Below are positions 30,195 to 38,937 of a DNA stretch of 64,000 nucleotides, piece by piece. Numbering within the stretch: position 1 is the stretch's first letter; each line of letters opens with the position of its first letter. The position numbers and the translations under genes were made by a program. Source of the DNA: Clostridia bacterium (GTDB lineage Bacteria > Bacillota > Clostridia > Christensenellales > Borkfalkiaceae); NCBI GenBank assembly GCA_029066845.1, contig JAIEFR010000017.1, positions 170,476-234,475 of the forward strand, given 5' to 3'. The notes beneath the pieces were generated by a model that was not told the DNA's origin, did no database searches, and was given only the letters and a program-made list of their open reading frames with translations.

Positions 30195-31391
30195 TTATAG
30201 CGAACTTTTAAGCTTTACGGAGGTTTTTACCGTGACGTCGTTATACAGCCCGTCGGCGTACTGCTCGTACTTGCCGTAGTAGTTTTTATACAGCATTGTG
30301 CGCAGTCCGAAAATATCGCATTCGAGTGTGCGCGCGCTTTCGAAAAGCGATTCGAACAGTCCGCTTACGGTCTCCTCGCCCGCCCTTAAAACTTCGGGCT
30401 TTACTCTTTCCGCCTTTGCGTATTCGGTAGAAAAACCATTCTCTTCGTCCTGCACCTTGGCGGTCGATTTAAAGCTGAATTCCACGACGGGCGAGCCGTC
30501 CTCAATCTTTAAATCCACGCCGCCCTTGCAGTCCCTCAGTCCGAGAACGCGTTCCTCGTCACCCGAGCCGCTCTCCAAAAACGCGTGCTTGACGTCGCTG
30601 AACAGAAGGTTGAGCGCAAAGGTCTGCTTTTCGTCAAGCACACCCTTGCAATAGCCGTCGGCAAATACCGCGCACTTGTTGCAGGTAAGCTCGCTCTCCT
30701 CGCACTGACCTCCGGCACCGCCGCCGCTTCCGCCGGAGCCGCCGCCTTCGCCGCCTCCTTCACCGCCGCCGCTCTCTTCCAGAATTCCGTTTTCAAGGAA
30801 AGGCATATAGGCGCACGCGCTCTTGGAAAACAGCTTTTCGCCAAGCTCTTTTACGGTGGTTGCCGCCACGTTGCCCGAAGCCTGGGCTTCCGACGAGAGC
30901 AGCTTGTCTATGACGTCGGTAGCAGAATTGCCGCACGGGAATTGTTGGGCAATCAGCTCGGAAGCCTTACCCTCGCACGCCGCAACTCTGAGCGTCAGCC
31001 CCGTATATTCGTTGCGGTAAAAGTAATCCAACAGTTCGGTTAGATCTCTTTGGAAACAGCTTTCACCCAGCACTATCAGCTTACAAAAGACCATTTTGGG
31101 ATAGAAGCCCGTTTTAACGTTGACCTCGTTCAACGCCGCGGCAACCGTAACCCCCTTGCCCGTCACCACGTTGAACTTGGTGTTTTCGCCGTTTTCGGCA
31201 GGCTGGGGAACGGCAAGCTGTGCGGTGAGGACGACCTCGTCCTCCTCAATATCCAGCGCAACGCCTATGACTACCGAAGTCTTTCTTAAATCGAGCAAGC
31301 CGAAATCGTTTGTGAAAAACAGAAAGGCGAGCGCGGCAAAAACCAGAAGATATATCACGCTGAGCGCGTATTTCAAGCGGGGTCTTTTCAT
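30195..31391 (-). CDS. GerAC-type spore germination protein, atypical
   Basis: 398 residues, third gene of a gerAA-AB-AC operon. The C-terminal half (SGLFESLFESARTLECDIFGL) fits the GerAC family. Two features are odd: the N-terminus is a membrane anchor ending LAFLFFTNDFGLLDLRKTSV, without the lipobox cysteine that normally begins mature GerAC, and there is a long glycine/serine-rich insertion near residues 210-235 flanked by cysteines (QCEESELTCNKC). GerAC subunits sit in the outer side of the spore inner membrane with the AA and AB subunits. The ATG at 31391 overlaps the gerAB stop (ATGA) and has AAGGAGG upstream. Confidence 0.8.
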   Translation of the reverse strand: MKRPRLKYALSVIYLLVFAALAFLFFTNDFGLLDLRKTSVVIGVALDIEEDEVVLTAQLAVPQPAENGENTKFNVVTGKGVTVAAALNEVNVKTGFYPKMVFCKLIVLGESCFQRDLTELLDYFYRNEYTGLTLRVAACEGKASELIAQQFPCGNSATDVIDKLLSSEAQASGNVAATTVKELGEKLFSKSACAYMPFLENGILEESGGGEGGGEGGGSGGSGGGAGGQCEESELTCNKCAVFADGYCKGVLDEKQTFALNLLFSDVKHAFLESGSGDEERVLGLRDCKGGVDLKIEDGSPVVEFSFKSTAKVQDEENGFSTEYAKAERVKPEVLRAGEETVSGLFESLFESARTLECDIFGLRTMLYKNYYGKYEQYADGLYNDVTVKTSVKLKSSL

Positions 31392-32458
31392 TTCTTCGAC
31401 CTCCTTCTCAGCGCCCAGGCGAGCACGGGTATAAGATAAGCGAACAGCACCGCGGGTATCCACAGCCAGTCGCCCGCAATTTTTTGCAATACCGAAAAAT
31501 TATTGTTTGCAAGAAAGGTAATGGCAATCAGCACCGCGTTTGCGCACAGCGAGTACACGATACGCCAGTTTTTATTGAAGGTCAGACACAGACAGTGCAC
31601 GCACGCCTGAACGTTTAAAACTATTGCGAACAGCACCACGAGGTCGAACGCGTACACAACGAACAGGTCCACCCTGCCGACAAAGCCGACTATGGGGAAG
31701 AACACCGAGATGTTGTTTACGAGGAAGGAGCGCGTGGGCGTGAGCGGTCCGTACAGCGCATAGAACGAAGCCATAAGCGCAATGACCGCAAGTCCGCCCG
31801 CAACGTAGGAAATCGTGAGTTTTGCGGCGTCACCCTTTTTATATTTGTAGTGACCCATAAACATCAACAGGAACGCGCTTTCCGAAAAGCGGAAGGTCGA
31901 AGATAGGCTCAGCCCCGCCACGTTCAAAACGGGTTGGCGCATAATGGGCAGAAGGTTGGTAAAGTCCCCCTCCGCAACCGACATAATGAGAAAGCACGCT
32001 ACGGTGAAAATGAACACGGGGAAGCACATATCCGCGCATCTACCGACGTTGGTGAACGACTTTACGCCCGCGTATACCGAAAAGATAAAGAAGGGCAGAA
32101 AGACTATCAGCGACGGTATGGTGTCGTAGAAAGCGTCGTGCACCAAAAGCTGCTGTTCGTTCATAGGCACCACGGCGGAAGCAAGGAAATAGAGCGCGAA
32201 GAACGCGTAGATTATTCTTGCCGCAACGGTGCCGAAGGTGTTTTGCAAAAGCTCGAAAAAGGATTTATCCGTGCGCGAGCTAAGAAAGGATACCGACCAG
32301 ATTATGATGGTCTGCAACACCAGGTTGAACAGCGTGGAAAATATGAGCGCATTGCCCACCGCGCTTGCGGCGTTTGTGGGATATAGAAGCAGTTTTGTTG
32401 CCGCGTTGTACGCGACCAGTATAAAGCAGATTTGCCTTACCGAAATTTTGTCCTTCAT
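31388..32458 (-). CDS. GerAB-type spore germination protein (amino-acid permease-like)
   Basis: 356 residues with about ten membrane segments. The start MKDKISVRQICFILVAYN and the later SAVVPMNEQQLLVHDAFYDTIP match the GerAB/endospore permease family, which forms the germinant-sensing subunit. It overlaps gerAA by 4 bases at its start and gerAC by 4 bases at its end, so the operon is tightly coupled. The germinant cannot be predicted. Confidence 0.88.
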   Translation of the reverse strand: MKDKISVRQICFILVAYNAATKLLLYPTNAASAVGNALIFSTLFNLVLQTIIIWSVSFLSSRTDKSFFELLQNTFGTVAARIIYAFFALYFLASAVVPMNEQQLLVHDAFYDTIPSLIVFLPFFIFSVYAGVKSFTNVGRCADMCFPVFIFTVACFLIMSVAEGDFTNLLPIMRQPVLNVAGLSLSSTFRFSESAFLLMFMGHYKYKKGDAAKLTISYVAGGLAVIALMASFYALYGPLTPTRSFLVNNISVFFPIVGFVGRVDLFVVYAFDLVVLFAIVLNVQACVHCLCLTFNKNWRIVYSLCANAVLIAITFLANNNFSVLQKIAGDWLWIPAVLFAYLIPVLAWALRRRSKK

Positions 32459-33888
32459 TTCTTTGACTTTAACCTCACTTGGTTTTGAGTTTTCAATACG
32501 CGCGGACGCTTGTCAAGCGTATACAGATTGGACTTGTAAAGACTGTCCCGCATATCGCTTGCAATGAGCGGCGCATAGGGCGCAAGCAGCGGCACGCCGT
32601 AGTCCTGCTCGGTGACCAGATAACACATAATAAACGCTATTGCAATCACCAGACCGAAGGTACCAACGGAGCCGGCAACTATTAAGAACAACAGTCGCAG
32701 CGTCGTGGAGGTTTCCACGAGGTCGGGCACGGTGTACAGACATATTGCCGAAAACGCTATTATGATGACTGCGGGCGTAGATATAATTCCCGCCTTTACC
32801 GCCGTATCGCCGAGCACCAGCGCGCCCACTACCGACAGAGCCAGACCGACGTACTTGGGCATTCGTATGGAAGCTTCGTTTAGTACTTCCAGCACGAACA
32901 GCGTAAAGAATATTTCCACGCTCGGCGACAGCGGTATGCCCGCCACCGAGCTTGCTATTTTAAATAGTAGCTGTGCGGGAATAAGCTCTATTTTGAACAG
33001 CTGTGCGCACACGTATATTGCGGGCATCAGTATGCCGAGTATGACAGCCGTCAGCCTGAGTATACGCAGTATGGTCGAACGGTAGCTGACCGCGTAGTAG
33101 TCCTCCGCCGCCTGAAAATCTTCCACCAGCATATACGGCACGGTGAGCGCGATGGGCGAGCCGTCAACTATGATTCCCACCCTTCCCTCGCACATCTTCG
33201 CGCAGAAAATGTCGGGCTTTTCGCAGGTGGCGTTGCGCTTGAAAAGCGATTTGGGGCGCTCCGAAATAAAGCCTGAAACGTAGGACGAATCGGGTACAAT
33301 ATCTATTTCGTTGGCTAATATCTGCTTTTCAATCTTTTCGGGCAGTCCCTTGGGGCAGATTCCGTCCAGATAGCAAATCGCCACAGCCGTCTGGCTTTCG
33401 TCGCCGACGGTTATGGTTTTCACCAGAAATTTGTCGCTCTTTACTCGCTTTCTCACAAGTCCCAGATTGACCTTTATATCCTCGGTGAAGCCCTCTCTCG
33501 GTCCCTTTACGGTGACCTGTGTGGGCGGCTCCGCAACCGAGCGGCCGGGGGGATTTTTAACGCCTATTATATAAAAGCTCTTTTCTTCGTCTATAAACAA
33601 GACGGCGTTTCCGTCCGAGATATTCTTTATGGCGTCCGCCTTGTTCTTGCCGTCCTTGACGTCGGGCGAGGCGAGCAGCTTTTTAATTTCCTCCGCAGAG
33701 GCGTCCTTGTCGGCGGCGCGCAGCGGTTTTATGACCAGCTCGCCGATCATATTTTTGTCAACTATTCCGTCGGCGTAGATGCAGGCGAACTTCTTGCCCG
33801 AGAACGCGTCGAACTCGAAAACCAGAATATCCTCCGAGGGGAGTTTTTTCTTTATCTCCTCTATTCTTTCTTTAAGTGCATAATTCAT
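32455..33888 (-). CDS. GerAA-type spore germination protein
   Basis: 477 residues from the ATG at 33888 (MNYALKERIEEIKKKLPS). It has an N-terminal soluble domain, the motif NPPGRSVAEPPTQVTVKGPREGF and VGIIVDGSPIALTVPY, then about five membrane segments. These are signatures of the GerA family (Pfam GerA), the pore-forming subunit of germinant receptors. A longer frame start at 34038 would extend into the divergent PadR gene and is rejected. No Shine-Dalgarno is seen and I could not identify a convincing sigma-G promoter. Confidence 0.9.
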   Translation of the reverse strand: MNYALKERIEEIKKKLPSEDILVFEFDAFSGKKFACIYADGIVDKNMIGELVIKPLRAADKDASAEEIKKLLASPDVKDGKNKADAIKNISDGNAVLFIDEEKSFYIIGVKNPPGRSVAEPPTQVTVKGPREGFTEDIKVNLGLVRKRVKSDKFLVKTITVGDESQTAVAICYLDGICPKGLPEKIEKQILANEIDIVPDSSYVSGFISERPKSLFKRNATCEKPDIFCAKMCEGRVGIIVDGSPIALTVPYMLVEDFQAAEDYYAVSYRSTILRILRLTAVILGILMPAIYVCAQLFKIELIPAQLLFKIASSVAGIPLSPSVEIFFTLFVLEVLNEASIRMPKYVGLALSVVGALVLGDTAVKAGIISTPAVIIIAFSAICLYTVPDLVETSTTLRLLFLIVAGSVGTFGLVIAIAFIMCYLVTEQDYGVPLLAPYAPLIASDMRDSLYKSNLYTLDKRPRVLKTQNQVRLKSKK

Positions 33889-33925
33889 ACCGAAAATATT
33901 TTTTGCAATAATTTTATAAAAATAC

Positions 33926-33954
33926 TTGACAGTGCATACTATGTAATGTATAAT
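33926..33954 (+). promoter_or_regulatory. Promoter and possible PadR operator
   Basis: TTGACA (33926-33931), 17 bases, TATAAT (33949-33954). The spacer contains GCATACTATGTAATGTAT, an ATAC/TATGTA dyad of the kind bound by small PadR regulators, so autoregulation is likely (inference). Confidence 0.72.
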
Positions 33955-33979
33955 ATTAGGCGAAGCGAGGTATTGAAGC

Positions 33980-34291
33980 GTGGACGCACAGATAAAAAAA
34001 GGAGTGCTTGACGCCTGCGTATTGTACGCGATAAGCAAGGGCGAAAGTTACGGATACAAGATAATAATAGATTTGCAGGGCGTAATAGAAATATCCGAAA
34101 GCACGCTGTACCCCATCTTGAAGCGGCTTGAAGCGGGCGGCGCAGTTACGACCAGAACAAAGGAATTCAACGGCAGGCTGAGGCGGTACTATAAGATTAC
34201 CCCCGCAGGTCTTGATAAACTAAATGAAAGCAAAAGGGATTTTGAGGCGATAAATGCAATATATCTCAAAATTTTCGGTGGAAAGAAATGA
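33980..34291 (+). CDS. PadR-family transcriptional regulator
   Basis: 103 residues with the winged-helix pattern of small PadR proteins: KGVLDACVLYAISKGESYGY, then ESTLYPILKRLEAGGAV and GRLRRYYKITPAGLDKL. The start codon is GTG with GCGAGG upstream. It overlaps the next gene by 4 bases (ATGA). PadR-DUF1700-DUF4097 is a recurring three-gene module in Firmicutes, where PadR probably controls its own operon. Confidence 0.9.
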   Translation: MDAQIKKGVLDACVLYAISKGESYGYKIIIDLQGVIEISESTLYPILKRLEAGGAVTTRTKEFNGRLRRYYKITPAGLDKLNESKRDFEAINAIYLKIFGGKK

Positions 34292-35001
34292 CTTATATTA
34301 AATGGAAGGACGAAGTTGAAAGCTATCTTGTGGGTATGCCGCAGGACGAAAAACAAAAGCTCTTTTCATACTTTTCGGAAATGTACGCCGACAAGCGCGA
34401 CGCGGGCATCAGCGAGGAGCAGATTATAGAGGAATTCGGCGCACCCTACGACGTTGCTCGCCGCATACTGGAAAGCGGCAAGGACGGCGAAAAGAGCGAG
34501 CCGCAGGCAAAAGTTTCGAGCGGCGGAAATTATAACTACAATTATTATAATTACAACTACGGCGGTGCGCCGCAGGGCGCACCTTCGCCCAACCCCGCGC
34601 CTCCTCCCGCTCAACCCGCGCAACAGCTTGTTCAGCCGATATGCGTTCCGCAACCGCAACCGCAGCCGCAACCCCAACCCCAACCGCAGGCAACTGCGCA
34701 GGCGCAACCGAAAAAGCAGAGCGCGGGGCATATAATCGCAAGTCTGATACTCGTTGTGATAATGCTGTGGGCAACGGCGTTTATGATAGGCGCACCTTTA
34801 ACCGCTATCGTGGAAGGTTTTATATCCCTGGGCGCAACGATAGGTATGCTTGCGTCCTCCTCCTGCACGGCGGGTGTAGGCGTTGCAAGCATAGGAATGG
34901 GTTTGATATACGTGGGCGGCGGTTTGATATTACTTGCCCCGCTGAGTTTACTGACTCACTTCCTCTGGAAAAAACTCACTAATTTCATAAAAGGAGCTTA
35001 A
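34288..35001 (+). CDS. DUF1700 membrane protein with Q/P-rich linker
   Basis: 237 residues. The first 70 form the HAAS/DUF1700 helical domain (LVGMPQDEKQKLFSYFSEMY and EEFGAPYDVARRIL). A low-complexity linker follows, with NYNYNYY runs then alternating Q and P, and finally two or three membrane segments. The family partners with PadR and a DUF4097 protein. Function unknown, presumed envelope-related. Confidence 0.85.
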   Translation: MTYIKWKDEVESYLVGMPQDEKQKLFSYFSEMYADKRDAGISEEQIIEEFGAPYDVARRILESGKDGEKSEPQAKVSSGGNYNYNYYNYNYGGAPQGAPSPNPAPPPAQPAQQLVQPICVPQPQPQPQPQPQPQATAQAQPKKQSAGHIIASLILVVIMLWATAFMIGAPLTAIVEGFISLGATIGMLASSSCTAGVGVASIGMGLIYVGGGLILLAPLSLLTHFLWKKLTNFIKGA

Positions 35002-35006
35002 AACAT

Positions 35007-35789
35007 ATGAACGCTTGGAAAATATTTTTGTCTATCGGCATAGTGATATTTGCCGTCGGATTAGCTTTATTCATTACGGGCTGGGCTTTGAACGGCTGGA
35101 GGTTCAGGGTCGAATACGAAATGAATACCTTTAACTCGACCGAGGAAAACTCCACGCTCGATCTGAGAATTTCGGCAGGCTCTATTGCCGTGGAATTTTA
35201 CGACGGCGAAAATATCGAAGTCACCTACCCCACTTCCATAAATTACGGATACGAAGTGAAAGAGAAGGCTGGCACGCTTAAAGTTACGCCCGTAAACCGC
35301 GTGCACTTCAACTGGTTCGGCTGGAGCGATATTCCCACCGTTACGGTCAAGGTTCCGAACGGCAATGTTATGGATTTAAAGCTTGACTTATCGGCGGGCG
35401 CGGCAACGGTTGCAGGCGGGGAATACGGCGACGTGCGCATAAGTATGTCGGCGGGCTCAACAACCGTAGGCAACATTAAATGCCGCGATTTGAAAACGCA
35501 CCTTTCCGCAGGGAAAGCCACCATAAGCGGTGCGGAGTGCTCCTCGCTGGATGTGGACCTTTCGGCGGGCACAGCGGACGTAAGCAACGTGGTCTGCGAC
35601 AAGATAGACGTAGACCTTTCGGCGGGCTCGGTAAGGTTATCGGTTATCGGCGACAAGAGCGAGTACTCGATTTCGGTTGACAAGTCGGCGGGAAGCTGCA
35701 ACCTTGTAAATCAATCGGGAAGCGTTGCGGGCAAAAAGATTGACGTAGACCTTTCGGCAGGCTCGGTTGACGTGACGTTTAAAGATTGA
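35007..35789 (+). CDS. DUF4097 beta-solenoid protein with LSAG repeats
   Basis: 260 residues with one N-terminal membrane anchor (residues 5-28). The rest is a repetitive beta domain in which the unit (D)LSAG recurs about every 19-22 residues (ISAGS, LSAGA, MSAGS, LSAGK, LSAGT, LSAGS, KSAGS, LSAGS). This is the DUF4097 pattern, probably a surface beta-solenoid. Third gene of the PadR module, 5 bases after DUF1700. Its stop codon overlaps the ogg promoter. Confidence 0.88.
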   Translation: MNAWKIFLSIGIVIFAVGLALFITGWALNGWRFRVEYEMNTFNSTEENSTLDLRISAGSIAVEFYDGENIEVTYPTSINYGYEVKEKAGTLKVTPVNRVHFNWFGWSDIPTVTVKVPNGNVMDLKLDLSAGAATVAGGEYGDVRISMSAGSTTVGNIKCRDLKTHLSAGKATISGAECSSLDVDLSAGTADVSNVVCDKIDVDLSAGSVRLSVIGDKSEYSISVDKSAGSCNLVNQSGSVAGKKIDVDLSAGSVDVTFKD

Positions 35790-35814
35790 CACAGTCACAA
35801 AAAAATGATAAAAT
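35786..35814 (+). promoter_or_regulatory. Promoter for ogg
   Basis: TTGACA (35786-35791), 17 bases, TAAAAT (35809-35814). It overlaps the stop codon of the DUF4097 gene. Confidence 0.7.
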
Positions 35815-35842
35815 ACAGCCTTGTAAAGAGGCTGTATTTTTT
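35811..35842 (+). terminator. Hairpin with T run immediately before the ogg start codon
   Basis: AAATACAGCC (35811-35820) pairs with GGCTGTATTT (35830-35839), followed by TTT and then the ATG at 35843. It can end the PadR operon transcript. For transcripts from the ogg promoter the 5-prime arm is partly untranscribed and the possible ribosome site AGAGG lies in its 3-prime arm. Confidence 0.6.
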
Positions 35843-36667
35843 ATGCAAAAGATTGATTTCGATTCTACCTATTTCAACCCAAAAGACGTATTGGAATGCG
35901 GACAGATTTTCCGCTTCGAGCCGTATAAAGAGGGCTATAAAGTCTTTACTACGGACAAGGCTTGCTACGTTTATACCGACGGCAAAAAGACGGTTATCGA
36001 GTGCGAGAACCCCGACTATTTTCACGAATTTTTCGATTTGGGACGGGAATATGCGGCGGTTAACCGCAAAATACGGGATTTTAACGTGCCCGTGCTTACC
36101 CGCGCGTGCGAGCTTGGCAAGGGCATAAGGCTTTTGAACCAGGACGCCGAGGAAATGATTTTTTCCTTTATAATTTCGCAGAACAACAACATTCCGCGCA
36201 TAAAGGGAATTATATCCCGCATATGCAGAGAGCTGGGCGAAAAGCGCGATTTCGCTGGCGAGGAATACTATACCTTCCCCACCGCCGCCACTCTTGCGCA
36301 AAGGGACGCCGCGTTCTATAAAGCTTTGGGCGCGGGCTACCGCGACGCGTTTATTGTGGAAACGGCAAAGCGCATTTCCGCCGAGGGCATCGACAAATTG
36401 AAAGAGCTTGACGCGGCATCGCTTAAAAAGGAGCTTTTGTCCTATCACGGCATTGGTCCAAAGGTTGCCGACTGCGTGTGCCTGTTCGGCTTCCACAAGT
36501 CGGCAAGCTTTCCCGTGGACACCTGGATAGAAAAGATATACCGCGAGGACTTCGGCGGCACGCTTAAGGACCGCAATAAAATAAACGCATACTTCACGGA
36601 AATGTTCGGAGAATATTCGGGGTTGGTTCAGCAGTATTTATTTTACTGTAAACGGGAAAACTTATAA
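35843..36667 (+). CDS. ogg: 8-oxoguanine DNA glycosylase (OGG1 type)
   Basis: 274 residues. An N-terminal OGG_N domain (VLECGQIFRFEPYKEGY) is followed by the HhH-GPD core: SYHGIGPKVADCVCLFGF with the catalytic lysine, and SFPVDTWIEKIY with the catalytic aspartate. It removes 8-oxoguanine from DNA. The start is placed by the family N-terminus; a frame open from 35786 is rejected because it runs through the promoter. The downstream phospholipase-like gene starts one base after the stop. Confidence 0.92.
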   Translation: MQKIDFDSTYFNPKDVLECGQIFRFEPYKEGYKVFTTDKACYVYTDGKKTVIECENPDYFHEFFDLGREYAAVNRKIRDFNVPVLTRACELGKGIRLLNQDAEEMIFSFIISQNNNIPRIKGIISRICRELGEKRDFAGEEYYTFPTAATLAQRDAAFYKALGAGYRDAFIVETAKRISAEGIDKLKELDAASLKKELLSYHGIGPKVADCVCLFGFHKSASFPVDTWIEKIYREDFGGTLKDRNKINAYFTEMFGEYSGLVQQYLFYCKRENL

Positions 36668-36668
36668 T

Positions 36669-37343
36669 ATGCCCGATTATTTTTCCCACGCTATATGCGC
36701 ACAGAAAATTCTTGAAAATTGCACGAAAGACGTAAAGAGCAAAATTTCCGACCACACCCTCTATATGCTGGGTGCGCAGGGCGGCGACGTGTTCTTTGCC
36801 TATAAGCTCAACTTTAAAAAGACAAACCTGGGGCGCAAGCTGCACCGCGTGAACGTAGTTGAACTGTTTGAAATTTTAAAGGACACGAACGCCAGCTACG
36901 CCGCAGGCTTTGCCACGCACTATGCGCTGGACTGCACCCTGCACCCCGCAATATACGCCTTTGAAAACGGTACGAAATCGCCCCTCGCCCATATGAAATT
37001 CGAAAACGATTTGGGGCTGTATATAAGCCGCAAATTCGCGCAACCCCGCAATATATTGCCGCGCGAAAAGGTTACGGGCGCGACTTTCGCCCTTTACGAC
37101 TGCATCGTCAAGGTCGAACCCGAAGTCACCGTGACGGGCGTGGAACGCTGCTTAAAGCGCCACTTTTCCTACACGCGCGCACTGCTTAAAAGCAAGAAGC
37201 AGGAGTTTTCCATAAACTACGATTACCGCTCGCTTTCGGGCGCGGTAGACGACGCCGTTTCGCTGGGCGCGGAGTGCGTTAAAGCGGTGACTGACGGCAA
37301 AGTGCCGGTTGAGCTGTTTTCCAAATCCTTCCTGGAAAAATAG
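36669..37343 (+). CDS. Zinc-dependent phospholipase C-like protein
   Basis: 224 residues. The N-terminus PDYFSHAICAQKIL and the segments GAQGGDVFFAY and FATHYALDCTLHPAIYA, with spaced histidines and aspartates, match the zinc-dependent phospholipase C-like family common in Clostridia. No signal peptide is seen, so it acts in the cytoplasm if active. The substrate is unknown. Its last 121 bases overlap, on the opposite strand, the end of the spoIVFB-like gene. Confidence 0.8.
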   Translation: MPDYFSHAICAQKILENCTKDVKSKISDHTLYMLGAQGGDVFFAYKLNFKKTNLGRKLHRVNVVELFEILKDTNASYAAGFATHYALDCTLHPAIYAFENGTKSPLAHMKFENDLGLYISRKFAQPRNILPREKVTGATFALYDCIVKVEPEVTVTGVERCLKRHFSYTRALLKSKKQEFSINYDYRSLSGAVDDAVSLGAECVKAVTDGKVPVELFSKSFLEK

Positions 37344-38194
37344 TCCTCACCTTTGCCCAAAAGCCATTCCTCGTTCGCGCCGTCCGATAATTCGTCGTCA
37401 AACACCCTGTCGTAAAAGGAATGTTCCCCCGCCTGGGCGTACAGTTCGTCCTGCGTGATTTCGTCGGCAACGCCGTTGTCGTACAGCTGCAACACCAAAT
37501 AACGCTTGTCGTCCAGCCGCTTGAATGCGTCCTTGTACGTCAGGTTTTTATCGCACAATACGTACTTGACCTCTATCCCCCTACTGAGCTTGCCTTCCGA
37601 CGAGAAGTTGATGAGCTCCGCCGAGGGGGCTTTTTCTATTGCCGAACAGACGAGGAAGAGCGCGAACATTATAAGCGTGGGATTGTAGCCAGAAAAGAAG
37701 AACGCGACGAAAAGAGCCGCCGCACACAGCGAGGCTATCACCTTTAAAATTATTAAAGCCGTGCGCTTTTTGAACAGCTTTGCAAGCACGCACCCCGCCA
37801 CTCTGCCGCCGTCCAGCGGATACGCGGGCAAAAGGTTCACGACAAGCATTGCAAGGTTTGCCTGCATAACGGTATCGGTGTAAGCGTAGCTTTCGGGGAA
37901 AAACCACCACAGCCCCGCAAGCGCCACGCATACCGCCGCGTTGACAAGAGGACCCGCCAAAGCAAGGCGAATCTCGTCCCCCGCGCGTATGCCTTCCACG
38001 TCGCACATAGCCGCCGCGCCGTATGGCATAATCTTGACCGTCTGACACTTGAAGCCCATTTTTGCGGCGCAAAAAATGTGACCGCTCTCGTGCAGGAGTG
38101 CGGTCACAAGGCAAATGAGCGCCGACGGCAGACCGCCGAACAGCGCACAAAACAGCATTGTCGCAAAGAACAGCGGATGTATTTTTACCTTCAC
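37223..38194 (-). CDS. spoIVFB: SpoIVFB-like site-2 protease (M50)
   Basis: 323 residues with about six membrane segments. The zinc site ALLHESGHIF and the downstream NLLPAYPLDGGR give the HExxH...DG pair of M50B intramembrane proteases. A CBS-like cytoplasmic part follows. In Bacillus, SpoIVFB cleaves pro-sigma-K during sporulation. The C-terminal tail is serine/threonine-rich and encoded opposite the phospholipase-like gene. Its ATG overlaps the upstream spoIVFA-like stop by 4 bases. Confidence 0.85.
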   Translation of the reverse strand: MKVKIHPLFFATMLFCALFGGLPSALICLVTALLHESGHIFCAAKMGFKCQTVKIMPYGAAAMCDVEGIRAGDEIRLALAGPLVNAAVCVALAGLWWFFPESYAYTDTVMQANLAMLVVNLLPAYPLDGGRVAGCVLAKLFKKRTALIILKVIASLCAAALFVAFFFSGYNPTLIMFALFLVCSAIEKAPSAELINFSSEGKLSRGIEVKYVLCDKNLTYKDAFKRLDDKRYLVLQLYDNGVADEITQDELYAQAGEHSFYDRVFDDELSDGANEEWLLGKGEDYFSRKDLENSSTGTLPSVTALTHSAPSETASSTAPESER

Positions 38195-38937
38195 GAATTC
38201 CAGACGGGCACCGCGCCTGACAGCGTGTAGCAGTTGAGCAAGGTCTCGCCGTCGTACATACTTACGCGAACCTCGTTTTCGCCCTTGGAATATGCGAAAG
38301 GCAGATTGGATTTAACAGCCTCGCCGACCGACGCATATACTGTATCGAGCCCGGTAATTACGCTGCAGAACTGCGAGGTATGCGCAATCTTAACCGTGTA
38401 AAGACCGTTCTGCTCGGTAACGGACGAAACCTCGCCGTCGCATACGGGATATACGGTAGCCTGCTGGGTGAAGTGGATAACGCCGTCGTCGGTGACTGCG
38501 ATTTCCGCCTCGGAAAGGTCGCTTATTACGGAGGTAAGCGTGAAGTCCTTATAATCGGCTTCCTTCTGCTTTACCGCGGTAAGGCTGCCCATAAAGGTGT
38601 TGATAGCCGTGTTGGGCACGAATACGTTGGTCAAAAATATTCCCGCCGCAATAAGGCACGCTGCCGCCGCTTCCGCCATTAAAATTTTGCCTGCGGTACC
38701 CATCTTTTTCTTTTCCTTGACGGGCGCGGTGAGGTCTTCGGTCTGCACGTAGCCAATATTATCCTGCGGATAGTATGCGGATGCGTCGCCAACGCGTTCG
38801 TTCACGCTGTCCACTACCATATCCTTTAAATCGTCCGCGGGCTTCGCCTTGCGCGAAAACAGACTTTTCTTTTTGACGACATTGACTGTGCTGACGGGTA
38901 TTTCCAACATTTGTGCGTATTCCAAGCCTTCATTCAT
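38191..38937 (-). CDS. spoIVFA: SpoIVFA-like protein with degenerate M23 domain
   Basis: 248 residues: a cytoplasmic N-terminus, one membrane segment (about residues 84-108) and an external domain. That domain (VCDGEVSSVTEQNGLYTVKIAHTS... VGEAVKSNLPFAYS) resembles an M23/LytM fold but lacks the catalytic HxH motif. This architecture directly upstream of an M50 protease is that of SpoIVFA, which holds SpoIVFB in the forespore outer membrane. Assignment rests on layout more than on sequence identity. AAGGAG lies 7 bases before the ATG. Confidence 0.72.
   Translation of the reverse strand: MNEGLEYAQMLEIPVSTVNVVKKKSLFSRKAKPADDLKDMVVDSVNERVGDASAYYPQDNIGYVQTEDLTAPVKEKKKMGTAGKILMAEAAAACLIAAGIFLTNVFVPNTAINTFMGSLTAVKQKEADYKDFTLTSVISDLSEAEIAVTDDGVIHFTQQATVYPVCDGEVSSVTEQNGLYTVKIAHTSQFCSVITGLDTVYASVGEAVKSNLPFAYSKGENEVRVSMYDGETLLNCYTLSGAVPVWNS

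Noticed and set aside
34640..34700. CAACCG tandem repeat as a possible phase-variation tract
   Set aside because: The six-base unit keeps the reading frame whatever its copy number, so it can change linker length but not switch the gene off.
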